Shown: positions 43,472 to 51,776, counted from the first letter of the stretch. The stretch is 64,000 nucleotides of DNA from Flavobacterium quisquiliarum (GCF_019308285.1 NZ_WWEM01000040.1:105040-169039), one strand, 5' to 3'. Made by a program: numbers and translations. Notes: a model not told the origin generated them from the letters alone.

Positions 43472-44299
43472 TTAAAGAGCGTTTCGGAAAGAAAGAGGTG
43501 GCAGACCCGTTTGTGATTTGAAAAATCGCACAAAATATGAGTAGTCTTCATACCCGAGGTAATCAGCAATTTCCTTAATGCTTAAGGTTGTATTAGCAAG
43601 TAACCTTTTAGCCTGAAGAATAATTCTTTGCTTAATAATGATGCTTGGTGCTACCTGTTTTTCAGATACAATTTTTCTATTGAGGTTTTTAGGTGTAATA
43701 TTCAGCATATTTGCATAATCAGAGACATTATGATTCGTACGATAATGAAGCTCGACCAATTGGCTGAATTTTCTGGCTAACTCCTTATCATATGAAACGA
43801 TTTGACTATCATTATTTGATTTTATTAAAGTTCTGGTTGCTGAAATGATTATTTGTTTGATGTATGTTTTTATCATTTCTTCAGCCCAAAAATCTTTTTT
43901 ATTAATCTCTACTTTTATAGAAGATATTAGTTTTAGGAAAAGTATGTCCAGATTCGTTGACAAATTTAGATAAGGCAGCTCGAATACATTATCAAAAAGG
44001 AGCCCGTCACAGGCAAGCTCTTTATCATGGAAAGCTATGCAATAAAAATCAGTATTGAAATAAATAATACTTCCTCTAGATTCCTTGGATATTTGAAAAT
44101 GCTGGCCAATACTAAAGAAAAGCAAGGCGTTTTCTGTAAAGCTGTACTCTACGAAATCTACAATAATGCTACCGTTTTTCTCCATATAAATGATTTTATA
44201 GTAGTCTTCAAGCAGCGTATTGCTACTTATACTATTTTCAGATTTATCATCAAAATCCAGATATCCTATCGATTGGTTTTTATTTAATCCGTCATCCAT
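43472..44299 (-). CDS. AraC-family transcriptional regulator
   Basis: A 275-residue protein with an N-terminal cupin-like sensor half and a C-terminal double-HTH AraC domain (HNVSDYANMLNITPKNLNRK, then LSIKEIADYLGYEDYSYFVRFFKSQTGLPPLSFR). The start at MDDGLNKN (44299) is preferred, because the upstream extension to 44347 would run into a hairpin. This is the classical AraC layout, unrelated in its N-terminus to the HMA-AraC proteins elsewhere in the window. It may control OsmC or hppD. Confidence 0.85.
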   Translation of the reverse strand: MDDGLNKNQSIGYLDFDDKSENSISSNTLLEDYYKIIYMEKNGSIIVDFVEYSFTENALLFFSIGQHFQISKESRGSIIYFNTDFYCIAFHDKELACDGLLFDNVFELPYLNLSTNLDILFLKLISSIKVEINKKDFWAEEMIKTYIKQIIISATRTLIKSNNDSQIVSYDKELARKFSQLVELHYRTNHNVSDYANMLNITPKNLNRKIVSEKQVAPSIIIKQRIILQAKRLLANTTLSIKEIADYLGYEDYSYFVRFFKSQTGLPPLSFRNAL

Positions 44300-44343
44300 T
44301 TTTTCTCTATCTATGAATATTTGTATCAACGTTTTTCTCAATA

Positions 44344-44371
44344 ACAAAGCCCTATTTTTTTAGGGCTTTGT
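44344..44371 (-). terminator. Hairpin between hppD and the AraC gene
   Basis: ACAAAGCCCTA (44344-44354) and TAGGGCTTTGT (44361-44371) form a perfect 11-bp stem 32 bp after the hppD stop codon on the minus strand. Confidence 0.65.
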
Positions 44372-44402
44372 ATATATTCAAACTAAAATTACACATTATA
44401 CA

Positions 44403-45563
44403 TTACAAGGTACCTCTGCGTTCCTGTTCTCTTTCAATTGATTCAAAAAGAGCTTTGAAGTTTCCAGCACCAAAACCTCTAGCTCCCATTCTTTGAATAA
44501 TTTCGAAAAAGAATGTAGGTCTATCCTGAATAGGTTTTGTAAATATCTGTAACAAATAACCTTCTTCGTCAGCATCTATCAGAATTCCCAGTTTTTGCAA
44601 TTCATTTAAATCTTCTTTGAAATTGTCAGCATGAGCTTTGATGCGATCAGGGATGGCATCATAATATGCCTGTGGCGGAACGGATAGGAACTCGACACCT
44701 CTTTTTTTCATTTCCTCTACCGTTTTGATAATATCATCGGTAGCCAATGCCAAATGCTGAACCCCAGCGTCTTCATAAAAATCCAAGTACTCTTCTATTT
44801 GAGAACGCTTTTTACCTTCAGCTGGCTCATTAATCGGGAACTTAATTCTTCCATTTCCATTTGCCATAACTTTTGACATTAGGGCAGAATATTCGGTAGA
44901 AACCTGTTTGTCGTCAAAAGATAAGAAATTAACAAATCCCATTACATCTTCAAACCATTTTACCCATGTATCCATTTCGTTCCATCCTACATTTCCAACC
45001 ATATGATCAATAAATTTCAGACCAACAGGTTCCGGATTATAGTCTGATTCCCATTTCGTAAATCCAGGTAAAAAGATTCCTTTGTAATTTTTACGTTCTG
45101 TAAACATAAAAACCGTTTCACCATATACAAAAACACCCGCTTGTATTGCTTCTCCATTTTCATCTTTAGTAACGGTAGGCTCCATAAATGGCTTAGCTCC
45201 ACGTTTGATAGTTTCTTCAAATGCACTTTTGGCATCCTCCACCCATAAAGCAACTACTTTTATTCCGTCTCCATGTTTTTTCACATGCTCACCGATTGGA
45301 GAAGAAGAGTTAAGTGCAGTCGTCAGTACAATACGAATCTTGTCTTGTTTTACAACATAAGATACTTTGTCTTTTACTCCTGTCTCTAATCCTGCATAAG
45401 CTTCAGATTGGAATCCATAAGCCGTTTTGTAATAATGCGCTGCCTGAAGAGCATTTCCTACATAAAATTCTACATAATCAGTTCCTAAAAGTGGAAGAAA
45501 GTCTTGTGCTCCTTCAAATATTTTTTCTAAACCGTATTCAACGCTTTTTAATTTATTTGTCAT
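44403..45563 (-). CDS. hppD: 4-hydroxyphenylpyruvate dioxygenase
   Basis: A 386-residue non-heme Fe(II) enzyme of tyrosine breakdown that converts 4-hydroxyphenylpyruvate to homogentisate. It consists of two vicinal-oxygen-chelate domains. The iron ligands are His in FIDHMVGNV, His in GVQHLALATDDI and Glu in the C-terminal ALFESIEREQ. The GFGAGNFKALFESIE segment is the conserved C-terminal gate helix. It is full length and apparently intact. It is surprising as ICE cargo, because no other tyrosine-degradation gene is nearby. The AT-rich composition suggests capture from a host chromosome. Confidence 0.93.
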   Translation of the reverse strand: MTNKLKSVEYGLEKIFEGAQDFLPLLGTDYVEFYVGNALQAAHYYKTAYGFQSEAYAGLETGVKDKVSYVVKQDKIRIVLTTALNSSSPIGEHVKKHGDGIKVVALWVEDAKSAFEETIKRGAKPFMEPTVTKDENGEAIQAGVFVYGETVFMFTERKNYKGIFLPGFTKWESDYNPEPVGLKFIDHMVGNVGWNEMDTWVKWFEDVMGFVNFLSFDDKQVSTEYSALMSKVMANGNGRIKFPINEPAEGKKRSQIEEYLDFYEDAGVQHLALATDDIIKTVEEMKKRGVEFLSVPPQAYYDAIPDRIKAHADNFKEDLNELQKLGILIDADEEGYLLQIFTKPIQDRPTFFFEIIQRMGARGFGAGNFKALFESIEREQERRGTL

Positions 45564-45762
45564 TGTTTTTTATTTTTATAATATGATTTTGATACATGAT
45601 TTGTGTACACTGGATGAAGTGTAGTTGTATTTAGAACTTGTATCCCAGCTATAACATAGCACGATGCAAAACCGAAAGAAAGGTTTTGATAGACATTTTA
45701 TAATTAGTTAGTATTATTCCTTGGTAAATGTATTTCACTTATTTATAACAAACATTATAATC
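45564..45762. other. Intergenic region upstream of hppD and the second copper block
   Basis: AT-rich sequence between divergent genes. It should contain the hppD promoter on the minus strand, but I see no convincing TAnnTTTG element, repeat or small ORF here. The operators start at 45763. Confidence 0.4.
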
Positions 45763-45887
45763 AGTAAAAGTCATAAAACAAACCAGAAATATTACAAGTG
45801 GAACTGTTTTTGGTAAATAATCAGTAAATGTCATAAATCAAACAAGGAATATCACAACCAATATTACCTGTTATCTTATGAACTTTG
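45763..45887 (+). promoter_or_regulatory. Shared metal-regulon promoter with tandem operators, upstream of HMA-DUF3347-oxidase block
   Basis: Two operator copies exactly 60 bp apart. Distal: AGTAAA 45763, TCATAA 45771, TTACAA 45792. Proximal: AGTAAA 45823, TCATAA 45831, TCACAA 45852, with -7 element GAACTTTG at 45880. Only the proximal copy has a -7 element at the 28-bp distance. The start codon is at 45921. It is the only tandem arrangement in the window. Confidence 0.75.
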
Positions 45888-45920
45888 TACTCAAGAAATA
45901 CAATTAAAAAGTTCAAAACA

Positions 45921-46142
45921 ATGGAAAGCAAAAACCTTCAATTCAAGACAAACCTTAACTGTGGTAACTGTGTTGCTAAAGTACAGGGTGATTTAGATAG
46001 CGCTAATGGTATCAGCGAATGGAATGTAGATACTACAAATAGTGATAAAGTCCTTACGGTTAAATCGGAAGGAATCAGCGAAGACGAAATCGTTACAATT
46101 ATTAAGAAAAAAGGGTTTAAAGCCGAACCTATTTCACAATAA
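45921..46142 (+). CDS. CopZ-like HMA protein
   Basis: A 73-residue HMA-domain protein with the metal loop NLNCGNC (CxxC intact) and no signal peptide, so a cytosolic metallochaperone. I chose the ATG at 45921 (MESKNLQ); the open frame starts 36 bp earlier. It is highly similar to the 73-residue protein at 51517 (shared FKTNLNCG, EWNVDT, LTVKSEGI and KKKGFKAEP). It is the first gene of the second copper block behind tandem operators. Confidence 0.88.
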   Translation: MESKNLQFKTNLNCGNCVAKVQGDLDSANGISEWNVDTTNSDKVLTVKSEGISEDEIVTIIKKKGFKAEPISQ

Positions 46143-46182
46143 TATAATAAGCAATTCATTAATCATAAAAAAGAGATAAAAA

Positions 46183-46626
46183 ATGAAAAAGTTAATAATA
46201 GCAATAACCGTAATGTTGTTTGGATTTTCTGCCTTTGCACAAAACACAAACAATCTGTTAAACAGTTACATCAGTGTAAAAAACGCTTTAGTAAGTAGTG
46301 ATAGCAAAGCAGCGAGCACCGCAATTTCGGTTTTCAACGATGCAGTAAAAGGTGAAGATAATTTTTCACAGAAAACTGATCTGTTAAAAGCGACAGAAAA
46401 ATTAAACAAGGCTGGAAACAATATTGAAAAGCAAAGAGCAGCTTTTAACGATGTTTCTACTATAATGTGGAAACTGGTAAAGTCGTCTGATAAAGTAATT
46501 CAACCTGTTTATTATCAGTATTGTCCTATGAAAAAAGCATATTGGTTGAGCAAAGAGAAAGATATTAAAAATCCTTATTATGGCTCATCAATGCTTACCT
46601 GTGGCAAAGTTGCAGAAACTAAATAA
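46183..46626 (+). CDS. DUF3347 periplasmic metal-binding protein
   Basis: A 147-residue exported protein (signal peptide MKKLIIAITVMLFGFSAFAQ) with a helical DUF3347 domain. The C-terminal part carries YYQYCPMKKAYW and a later MLTCGK, which give one Cys-Pro-Met and one Cys ligand cluster that resemble metal sites in CusB-linked domains. It follows the HMA gene after 40 bp. A hairpin separates it from the oxidase gene. Periplasmic copper binding is inferred. Confidence 0.78.
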   Translation: MKKLIIAITVMLFGFSAFAQNTNNLLNSYISVKNALVSSDSKAASTAISVFNDAVKGEDNFSQKTDLLKATEKLNKAGNNIEKQRAAFNDVSTIMWKLVKSSDKVIQPVYYQYCPMKKAYWLSKEKDIKNPYYGSSMLTCGKVAETK

Positions 46627-46637
46627 TAAAAACCTTT

Positions 46638-46666
46638 AAGGCATTGCTTATTGAGCAATGCCTTTT
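46638..46666 (+). terminator. Hairpin between DUF3347 gene and multicopper oxidase
   Basis: AAGGCATTGCT (46638-46648) and AGCAATGCCTT (46654-46664) form a perfect 11-bp stem with a 5-nt loop, followed by a short T run. The oxidase ATG is 31 bp further on, so it may attenuate rather than end transcription. Confidence 0.65.
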
Positions 46667-46696
46667 AATCTTTGTATAACCAATGCGATTTTTAAA

Positions 46697-48997
46697 ATGA
46701 ATAATAAAAAATTTCTTCACAAAAAGTTGTTGCTGCTAACTCTGTTAGCGCTCTTCATATCACAGGTCGGTATAGCCCAAAAAGTAGTACGTTACGATTT
46801 GTATGTAAAAGATACCATCGTAAACTATGCAGGCAAAGAAAAAAGAGCAATCGCTGTAAATGGGCAAATACCAATGCCAACACTTGAATTTACTGAAGGC
46901 GATACGGCAGAAATAGTGTTACATAATCAACTTAAAGAAAGTACCTCATTGCATTGGCACGGATTATTTCTGCCCAATAAAGAAGATGGCGTTCCTTTTT
47001 TAACGCAAATGCCCATTGAACCTGGTGAAACCTTTACGTATCGTTTCCCTATTATTCAAACGGGAACGCATTGGTATCATTCTCATTCAGGATTGCAAGA
47101 GCAGATTGGTATGTATGGGAGCTTTATCATGCATAAGAAAGCTGATGATAAAACATTTAGAAAAGGGATTGACGATTTACCGGAAATTCCCATAATGCTA
47201 AGCGAATGGACGAACCTGAAGCCCGAAAATGTACACCGTATGCTGCACGCAGCAAGCGACTGGTTTGCGATAAGGAAAGGCGCAACACAAAGCTACGCCG
47301 AAGCCATTAGAAGCGGAAAATTCAAAACCAAGCTGAACAACGAATGGAAGCGTATGTTGGCAATGGACGTGAGCGATGTGTATTACGACCGTGTAATGAT
47401 GAACGGTAATCATCATACCGATTTAAAAAGCATTGACGGCAAGCCCTTAAAAGCAGGCGATAAAGTACGTTTACGCATTTCCAATGGGGGTGCATCGTCT
47501 TACTTTTGGCTGCGCTATGCAGGCGGTAAAATTACCGTAGTGGCGAGTGATGGCAACGATGTGGAGCCTGTGGAAGTGGACAGGCTGATTATTGCTGTAT
47601 CGGAAACTTACGATGTGGTTGTTACCATTCCCGAGGACGGCAAAGCCTTTGAATTTATGGCAACCACCGAAGACCGTACCCAATCCACAAGCTATTTTAT
47701 TGGCAACGGTACAAAACAATTGGTCGGGGAAATGCCACGCCTGAAATATTTTGAGGGTATGCAAATGATGAACGATATGATGAAGATGAACGGCGACCTG
47801 GAAGATATGGGAATGAATATGAGCCTGAACCAAATGGATATGAACGTAGTGATGTACCCGGAGATTACAGGCGAGGAAAAGAGCAAAAAAAACAAGGGTA
47901 CAGCACCGTCTATGGAGCATCACGGCGACCATAAGATGAATAGCGACGAAGACCCCAACCGTTATAATGCTAATGCGTTGAGCGACATTAAAACGCTCAA
48001 TTACGCAATGTTGAAATCGCCGCATAATACCACGCTTCCGGCTGATGCCCCGGTTAAGGAACTGAAATTTACCTTAACGGGAAATATGAACCGTTACGTT
48101 TGGAGTATGGATAACAAGGTTTTGGCAGAAACAGATAAGATACCTGTTAAAAAAGGCGAAGTATTGAGGATTACGATTTATAATAACTCAATGATGCGCC
48201 ACCCGATACACCTGCACGGTTTTGATTTCAGGGTGCTGAATGAGCACGGCGAAAATGCACCGATGAAAAACATCATCGACATTATGCCGATGGAAACCGA
48301 TACGATAGAGTTCCTTGCGAATACCGAGGGTGATTGGTTTTTCCATTGTCATATCCTGTATCATATGATGGCAGGTATGAATAGGGTTTTCGCTGTGGAT
48401 GATTACAAAAATCCGTATTTACCCAATAAGGAAAAAGCATATAAAATGTTGCAGCGTGAAAGCAATATGCCACATTTGATGGCTCAAAGTGATTTTGCGA
48501 CCAATGGTATTGACGGAGAAGCAATGTTGATGAACGCCCGTTACAGTTTGGGTACGGAATGGCGTTTAGGCTATAATGATATGCACGGCTATGAAGTGGA
48601 AACGCATTTGGGACGTTACATTGGTAAAATGCAATGGCTGATGCCTTTTGTCGGTTTCGATTGGCGATACCGCAGAATGGGAATGGACGAGCACGAGAAA
48701 AACCTCTTCGGACAGGTTAATAAAAAAGACAACCGAGCTGCTGTGAGCTTAGGGGTAATGTACACCTTGCCGATGTTGGTCAACGTACAGGCAGAAGTTT
48801 ACCACGACGGTATTTTCAGGGTATCATTGATGCGGGAGGATATACCTATCTCCAGACGGTTAAGAGCCGGGTTTATGGTCAATACCGATTTGGAATATAT
48901 GGCAGACCTGCGGTACATTTTGACGAGGCATATCGGTATCAGGGCGCACTATGATAGTGATATGGGCTTTGGTGCAGGACTTTCGCTCAATTACTAA
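46697..48997 (+). CDS. Multicopper oxidase (CopA/PcoA type) with C-terminal beta-barrel-like extension
   Basis: A protein of about 766 residues. After the signal peptide come the copper motifs HWHG (~86), WYHSH (~125), HPIHLHG (~501) and HCHILYH (~549), which ligate one type 1 and a trinuclear centre. It oxidises Cu(I) in the periplasm. A Met-rich loop (MQMMNDMMKM...MNMSLNQMDM, ~355-395) fits a cuprous-oxidase substrate region. After the last motif about 190 residues show amphipathic strands (WRLGYNDMHGYEVETHLGRY..., ending GAGLSLNY) that resemble the CopB outer-membrane domain. The start at 46697 (MNNKKFLHKK) gives a clean signal peptide. Base composition changes inside the gene at about 47.15-47.2 kb. 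Confidence 0.88.
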   Translation: MNNKKFLHKKLLLLTLLALFISQVGIAQKVVRYDLYVKDTIVNYAGKEKRAIAVNGQIPMPTLEFTEGDTAEIVLHNQLKESTSLHWHGLFLPNKEDGVPFLTQMPIEPGETFTYRFPIIQTGTHWYHSHSGLQEQIGMYGSFIMHKKADDKTFRKGIDDLPEIPIMLSEWTNLKPENVHRMLHAASDWFAIRKGATQSYAEAIRSGKFKTKLNNEWKRMLAMDVSDVYYDRVMMNGNHHTDLKSIDGKPLKAGDKVRLRISNGGASSYFWLRYAGGKITVVASDGNDVEPVEVDRLIIAVSETYDVVVTIPEDGKAFEFMATTEDRTQSTSYFIGNGTKQLVGEMPRLKYFEGMQMMNDMMKMNGDLEDMGMNMSLNQMDMNVVMYPEITGEEKSKKNKGTAPSMEHHGDHKMNSDEDPNRYNANALSDIKTLNYAMLKSPHNTTLPADAPVKELKFTLTGNMNRYVWSMDNKVLAETDKIPVKKGEVLRITIYNNSMMRHPIHLHGFDFRVLNEHGENAPMKNIIDIMPMETDTIEFLANTEGDWFFHCHILYHMMAGMNRVFAVDDYKNPYLPNKEKAYKMLQRESNMPHLMAQSDFATNGIDGEAMLMNARYSLGTEWRLGYNDMHGYEVETHLGRYIGKMQWLMPFVGFDWRYRRMGMDEHEKNLFGQVNKKDNRAAVSLGVMYTLPMLVNVQAEVYHDGIFRVSLMREDIPISRRLRAGFMVNTDLEYMADLRYILTRHIGIRAHYDSDMGFGAGLSLNY

Positions 48998-49020
48998 AGG
49001 ATTTCATTCATAAAATAGAC

Positions 49021-49053
49021 AAAGGTTGTAGCGGTTATGCTATAACCTTTTTG
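49021..49053 (+). terminator. Terminator of the multicopper oxidase gene
   Basis: AAAGGTTGTAGC (49021-49032) pairs with GCTATAACCTTT (49039-49050), with one G-U pair, followed by T residues. Confidence 0.75.
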
Positions 49054-49076
49054 CATTTACAATACCAGACTAAATC

Positions 49077-49141
49077 AGTAAACCTCACAAATCAAACAAG
49101 AAATATCACAATAGGCAGCCCGAAACAAATTGCCAATTTTG
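49077..49141 (+). promoter_or_regulatory. Shared metal-regulon promoter, copy at the MFS gene
   Basis: AGTAAA at 49077, perfect half-sites TCACAA at 49085 and 49106, and -7 element CAATTTTG at 49134. The start codon is 20 bp after the -7 element, at 49161. Confidence 0.75.
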
Positions 49142-49160
49142 CATCATAAATTTTAAGATT

Positions 49161-50357
49161 ATGACAGCAAAAATAAAATGGAACAACGTGTATCTACTGT
49201 TTACCTCGCAGGCGTTGTTCCAGACTGCATCCATATTGGTCATTACACTTTCGGGTGTGGTAGGCTTACAAATGGCTCCCGATAAAAATCTGGCGACCTT
49301 ACCATTGGCAATGATTACCGTAGGTACGGCAGGTATGATGATACCCGCATCCCTCATTATTAGAAAATTAGGTCAGCGCAATGCCTTTATGATAGGTACA
49401 CTGATAGGTGTTTTGTCGGGTTTGGTTTCGTGGTACGGTATTATCCAAAATTCCTTTTGGCTGTTTTCAGTGGGTAATATGCTCATTGGTACTTATCAAG
49501 GCTTTTCGCAATACTATCGTTTTGCGGCGGCTGATGCCATTCCCGACTATGCGAAAAGCAAGGCAATTTCTTTTGTTATTGCAGGTGGCATTGTTGCAGC
49601 ATTCGCAGGACCCAACTTAGCGAGGTTTACGCAGCATTTAGGGGCGGTTCCTTACGCTTATCCCTACTTTTCTATTATCCTGTTAAGCGTGGTCGCTTTG
49701 GGTGTTGTTTCCTTTTTAAAGCTGCAAAGAACATCTGCGGTACAAACCAATGAAGCGGTAAAGAAAGGTCGCCCGTTAAAAGAAATCATTAAGAATAAAG
49801 ATACCATACTTGCAATACTGGCATCATCTACCGCATTTGCCGTAATGGGAATGTCTATGACTGTTACCCCGATAGCAATGCACAGCGTAGGGCATTCGTC
49901 CGACAGCTCCGCAACGGTTATCCAGTGGCACGTATTAGGTATGTTCCTGCCGTCATTCTTTACAGGTATGCTTATTCAGAAATTCGGCGTTTACCGTATC
50001 ATTATTTCCGGTTTGGCGATTTTGTTCCTGTACATCATCATTGCCCTGATGGGAACAGGCTTTGCGCATTTCGTTTCCGCATTGTTCATCGTGGGCTTAG
50101 GTTGGAACTTCCTGTTTATCGGCGGTTCGTCATTGCTTACCAAAGTGTACCGTCCCGAAGAGAAAGAAAAAACGCAGGCTTTCCACGATTTCACGGTTTT
50201 TGCAGTAATCAGTATTGCTAGCTTCTTTGCAGGCAGCCTGTTTAATTACTGGGGTTGGAATGGCGTAAACATTGTACTGATACCGATGCTTATCATCACA
50301 TTGATAGCGGTTATCAGGATTGTAATGAGCCAAAAGAACAGCGTTAGCAATCAGTAA
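49161..50357 (+). CDS. Major facilitator superfamily transporter of the copper block
   Basis: A 398-residue protein with about twelve hydrophobic helices and the MFS loop layout (RKLGQRNAFMIG between helices 2 and 3, a basic central loop near residue 205). It has no signal peptide. Specificity cannot be read from sequence. Control by the same operator as copA, Csp and the oxidase suggests transport of copper, a copper ligand or a related metabolite. The stop codon overlaps the next operator. Confidence 0.8.
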   Translation: MTAKIKWNNVYLLFTSQALFQTASILVITLSGVVGLQMAPDKNLATLPLAMITVGTAGMMIPASLIIRKLGQRNAFMIGTLIGVLSGLVSWYGIIQNSFWLFSVGNMLIGTYQGFSQYYRFAAADAIPDYAKSKAISFVIAGGIVAAFAGPNLARFTQHLGAVPYAYPYFSIILLSVVALGVVSFLKLQRTSAVQTNEAVKKGRPLKEIIKNKDTILAILASSTAFAVMGMSMTVTPIAMHSVGHSSDSSATVIQWHVLGMFLPSFFTGMLIQKFGVYRIIISGLAILFLYIIIALMGTGFAHFVSALFIVGLGWNFLFIGGSSLLTKVYRPEEKEKTQAFHDFTVFAVISIASFFAGSLFNYWGWNGVNIVLIPMLIITLIAVIRIVMSQKNSVSNQ

Positions 50358-50417
50358 AAATCGTAAATCAAACAAAGAATATCACAATAGATACAACCCA
50401 TTTAATGCGGAAATTTG
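50353..50417 (+). promoter_or_regulatory. Shared metal-regulon promoter, copy at the HMBD lipoprotein
   Basis: AGTAAA at 50353, half-sites TCGTAA at 50361 and TCACAA at 50382, and -7 element GAAATTTG at 50410. It begins inside the last codons of the MFS gene. The ATG is at 50442. Confidence 0.75.
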
Positions 50418-50441
50418 TATTGTAATAAGAGAGATAAATAA

Positions 50442-51394
50442 ATGAATAATTTAAAACCATATTACTAAGCACGGTTGTTTCACTGGCAGCGTTATCTGCC
50501 TGCAACAATTCAGAAAGTAATAATAAAAAATCAGAGGATATGAATGCACATCAGCACGCAAATCACGACAGCGCATACGCTTGTCCGATGCACCCGGAAG
50601 TAAAAGGAAACAAAGGCGATAAATGCCCTAAATGTGGTATGGCTTTGAGCCCTGTTAATAAAGAGAAAAGCCAGTATGAAGTAAAAGTGGCTGCCGACCC
50701 GCAAAATGTGGAAGCAGGTAAACCAACTAATCTATCCATCGCCATTAGTGAACACGGTAAAAATGTACCGTTGGAAGTAGTGCACGAAATGAAAATGCAC
50801 CTTTTGGTAGTGAATGAAGAACTGACCTGGTTTGACCATATCCACCCCGAAGAACAGGCAGACGGTTCTTATAAGGTTTCAGAAACATTCCCTACAGCAG
50901 GTAAATACCTGTTATTTACCGACTACAAACCGAACGGAGCCGAGGGAGAGGTCAATAAGCAAACCATTGAGGTAAAAGGTACGGCAGCAACACAAACAGC
51001 CGATTTAAAGACAAAATTGGTTTCAACCGTAGATGGTTTTACGGTAACGCTGCTTAACGGCGAAGACTTTAAAACAAACAGAAATCAGGGCTTGCAATTT
51101 TCGGTAGAAAAGGACGGCAAGAAATTAGAGGAAAAGGATATGCAGAATTATCTCGGAGCGACTGCCCATATCGTAATGATAAGTAAAACTAATAAGGATT
51201 TTCTACATATACACCCGGTATCAAAAGAGAATTTCCCAATCTATGCCGAAACGCTTATCAAAAAAGCAGGGCTTTATAGATTGTGGGCACAGTTCAAAAT
51301 AAACAATGTGGTACATACGGCAGATTTTACTATTACCGTATCAGAAGGCGAAAAATCGGTAGAAGACCACAGCCACCACACGCACAACCATTAA
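50442..51394 (+). pseudogene. Heavy-metal-binding lipoprotein with frameshift in the signal peptide
   Basis: The natural start at 50442 reads eight codons and stops. In the frame of the downstream protein the bases from 50450 encode FKTILLSTVVSLAALSACNNSE, a textbook lipoprotein signal whose lipobox is ALSAC. Insertion of one T in the TTT run at 50450-50452 would restore MNNFKTILL. As written, translation could only start at MNAHQH (50540) and give a cytosolic 284-residue protein. The mature part has the HMBD motif CPMHPEVKG..KCPKCGM, then two beta-rich repeats with HEMKMH and DHIHPEE (a His/Met site) and a His-rich tail. This is a true lesion or a base-call error. Confidence 0.8.
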
Positions 51395-51413
51395 TAGTCT
51401 GTAACAGGAAAAC

Positions 51414-51478
51414 AGTAAAAGTCACAAATTAAACCCGGAATATCACAATAGCAGACTTCGGGATTATGTTGAATTTTG
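51414..51478 (+). promoter_or_regulatory. Shared metal-regulon promoter, copy at the second CopZ-like gene
   Basis: AGTAAA at 51414, perfect half-sites TCACAA at 51422 and 51443, and -7 element GAATTTTG at 51471. The start codon is at 51517. Confidence 0.75.
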
Positions 51479-51516
51479 CGACAGTTCAAAACAATAGTAA
51501 ATAAGTTTAAAAAAAT

Positions 51517-51738
51517 ATGGAAAATACAGAATTTCAGTTCAAGACCAATCTTAATTGTGGCGGTTGTGTATCAAAGGTAAAAGCGGATTTGGACAGTACC
51601 GACGGTATCTGCGAATGGAATGTAGATACAGCCAACAATGACAAAATTTTAACCGTAAAATCAGAGGGTATAACACAAGATGAAATAGTTGCCATCGTTA
51701 AGAAAAAAGGCTTTAAAGCAGAACCATTAGTGGTTTAA
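51517..51738 (+). CDS. CopZ-like HMA protein (duplicate)
   Basis: A 73-residue HMA protein with the intact metal loop NLNCGGC. It is a close duplicate of the protein at 45921 but encoded with more GC-rich codons. It is a cytosolic copper chaperone in all likelihood. Monocistronic between its own shared-type promoter and a hairpin terminator. The two copies flank the oxidase/MFS/lipoprotein block in direct orientation. Confidence 0.88.
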   Translation: MENTEFQFKTNLNCGGCVSKVKADLDSTDGICEWNVDTANNDKILTVKSEGITQDEIVAIVKKKGFKAEPLVV

Positions 51739-51744
51739 TCTCTT

Positions 51745-51776
51745 AGCCCTATCCAGTTTTAATTAAGGATAGGGCT
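51745..51776 (+). terminator. Terminator of the second CopZ-like gene
   Basis: AGCCCTATCC (51745-51754) and GGATAGGGCT (51767-51776) form a perfect 10-bp stem immediately downstream of the stop codon. Confidence 0.75.

Noticed and set aside
45763..45800. Distal TCATAA/TTACAA pair as a second promoter
   Set aside because: No NAnnTTTG element lies 28 bp downstream of its second half-site, so it is listed only as an accessory operator.
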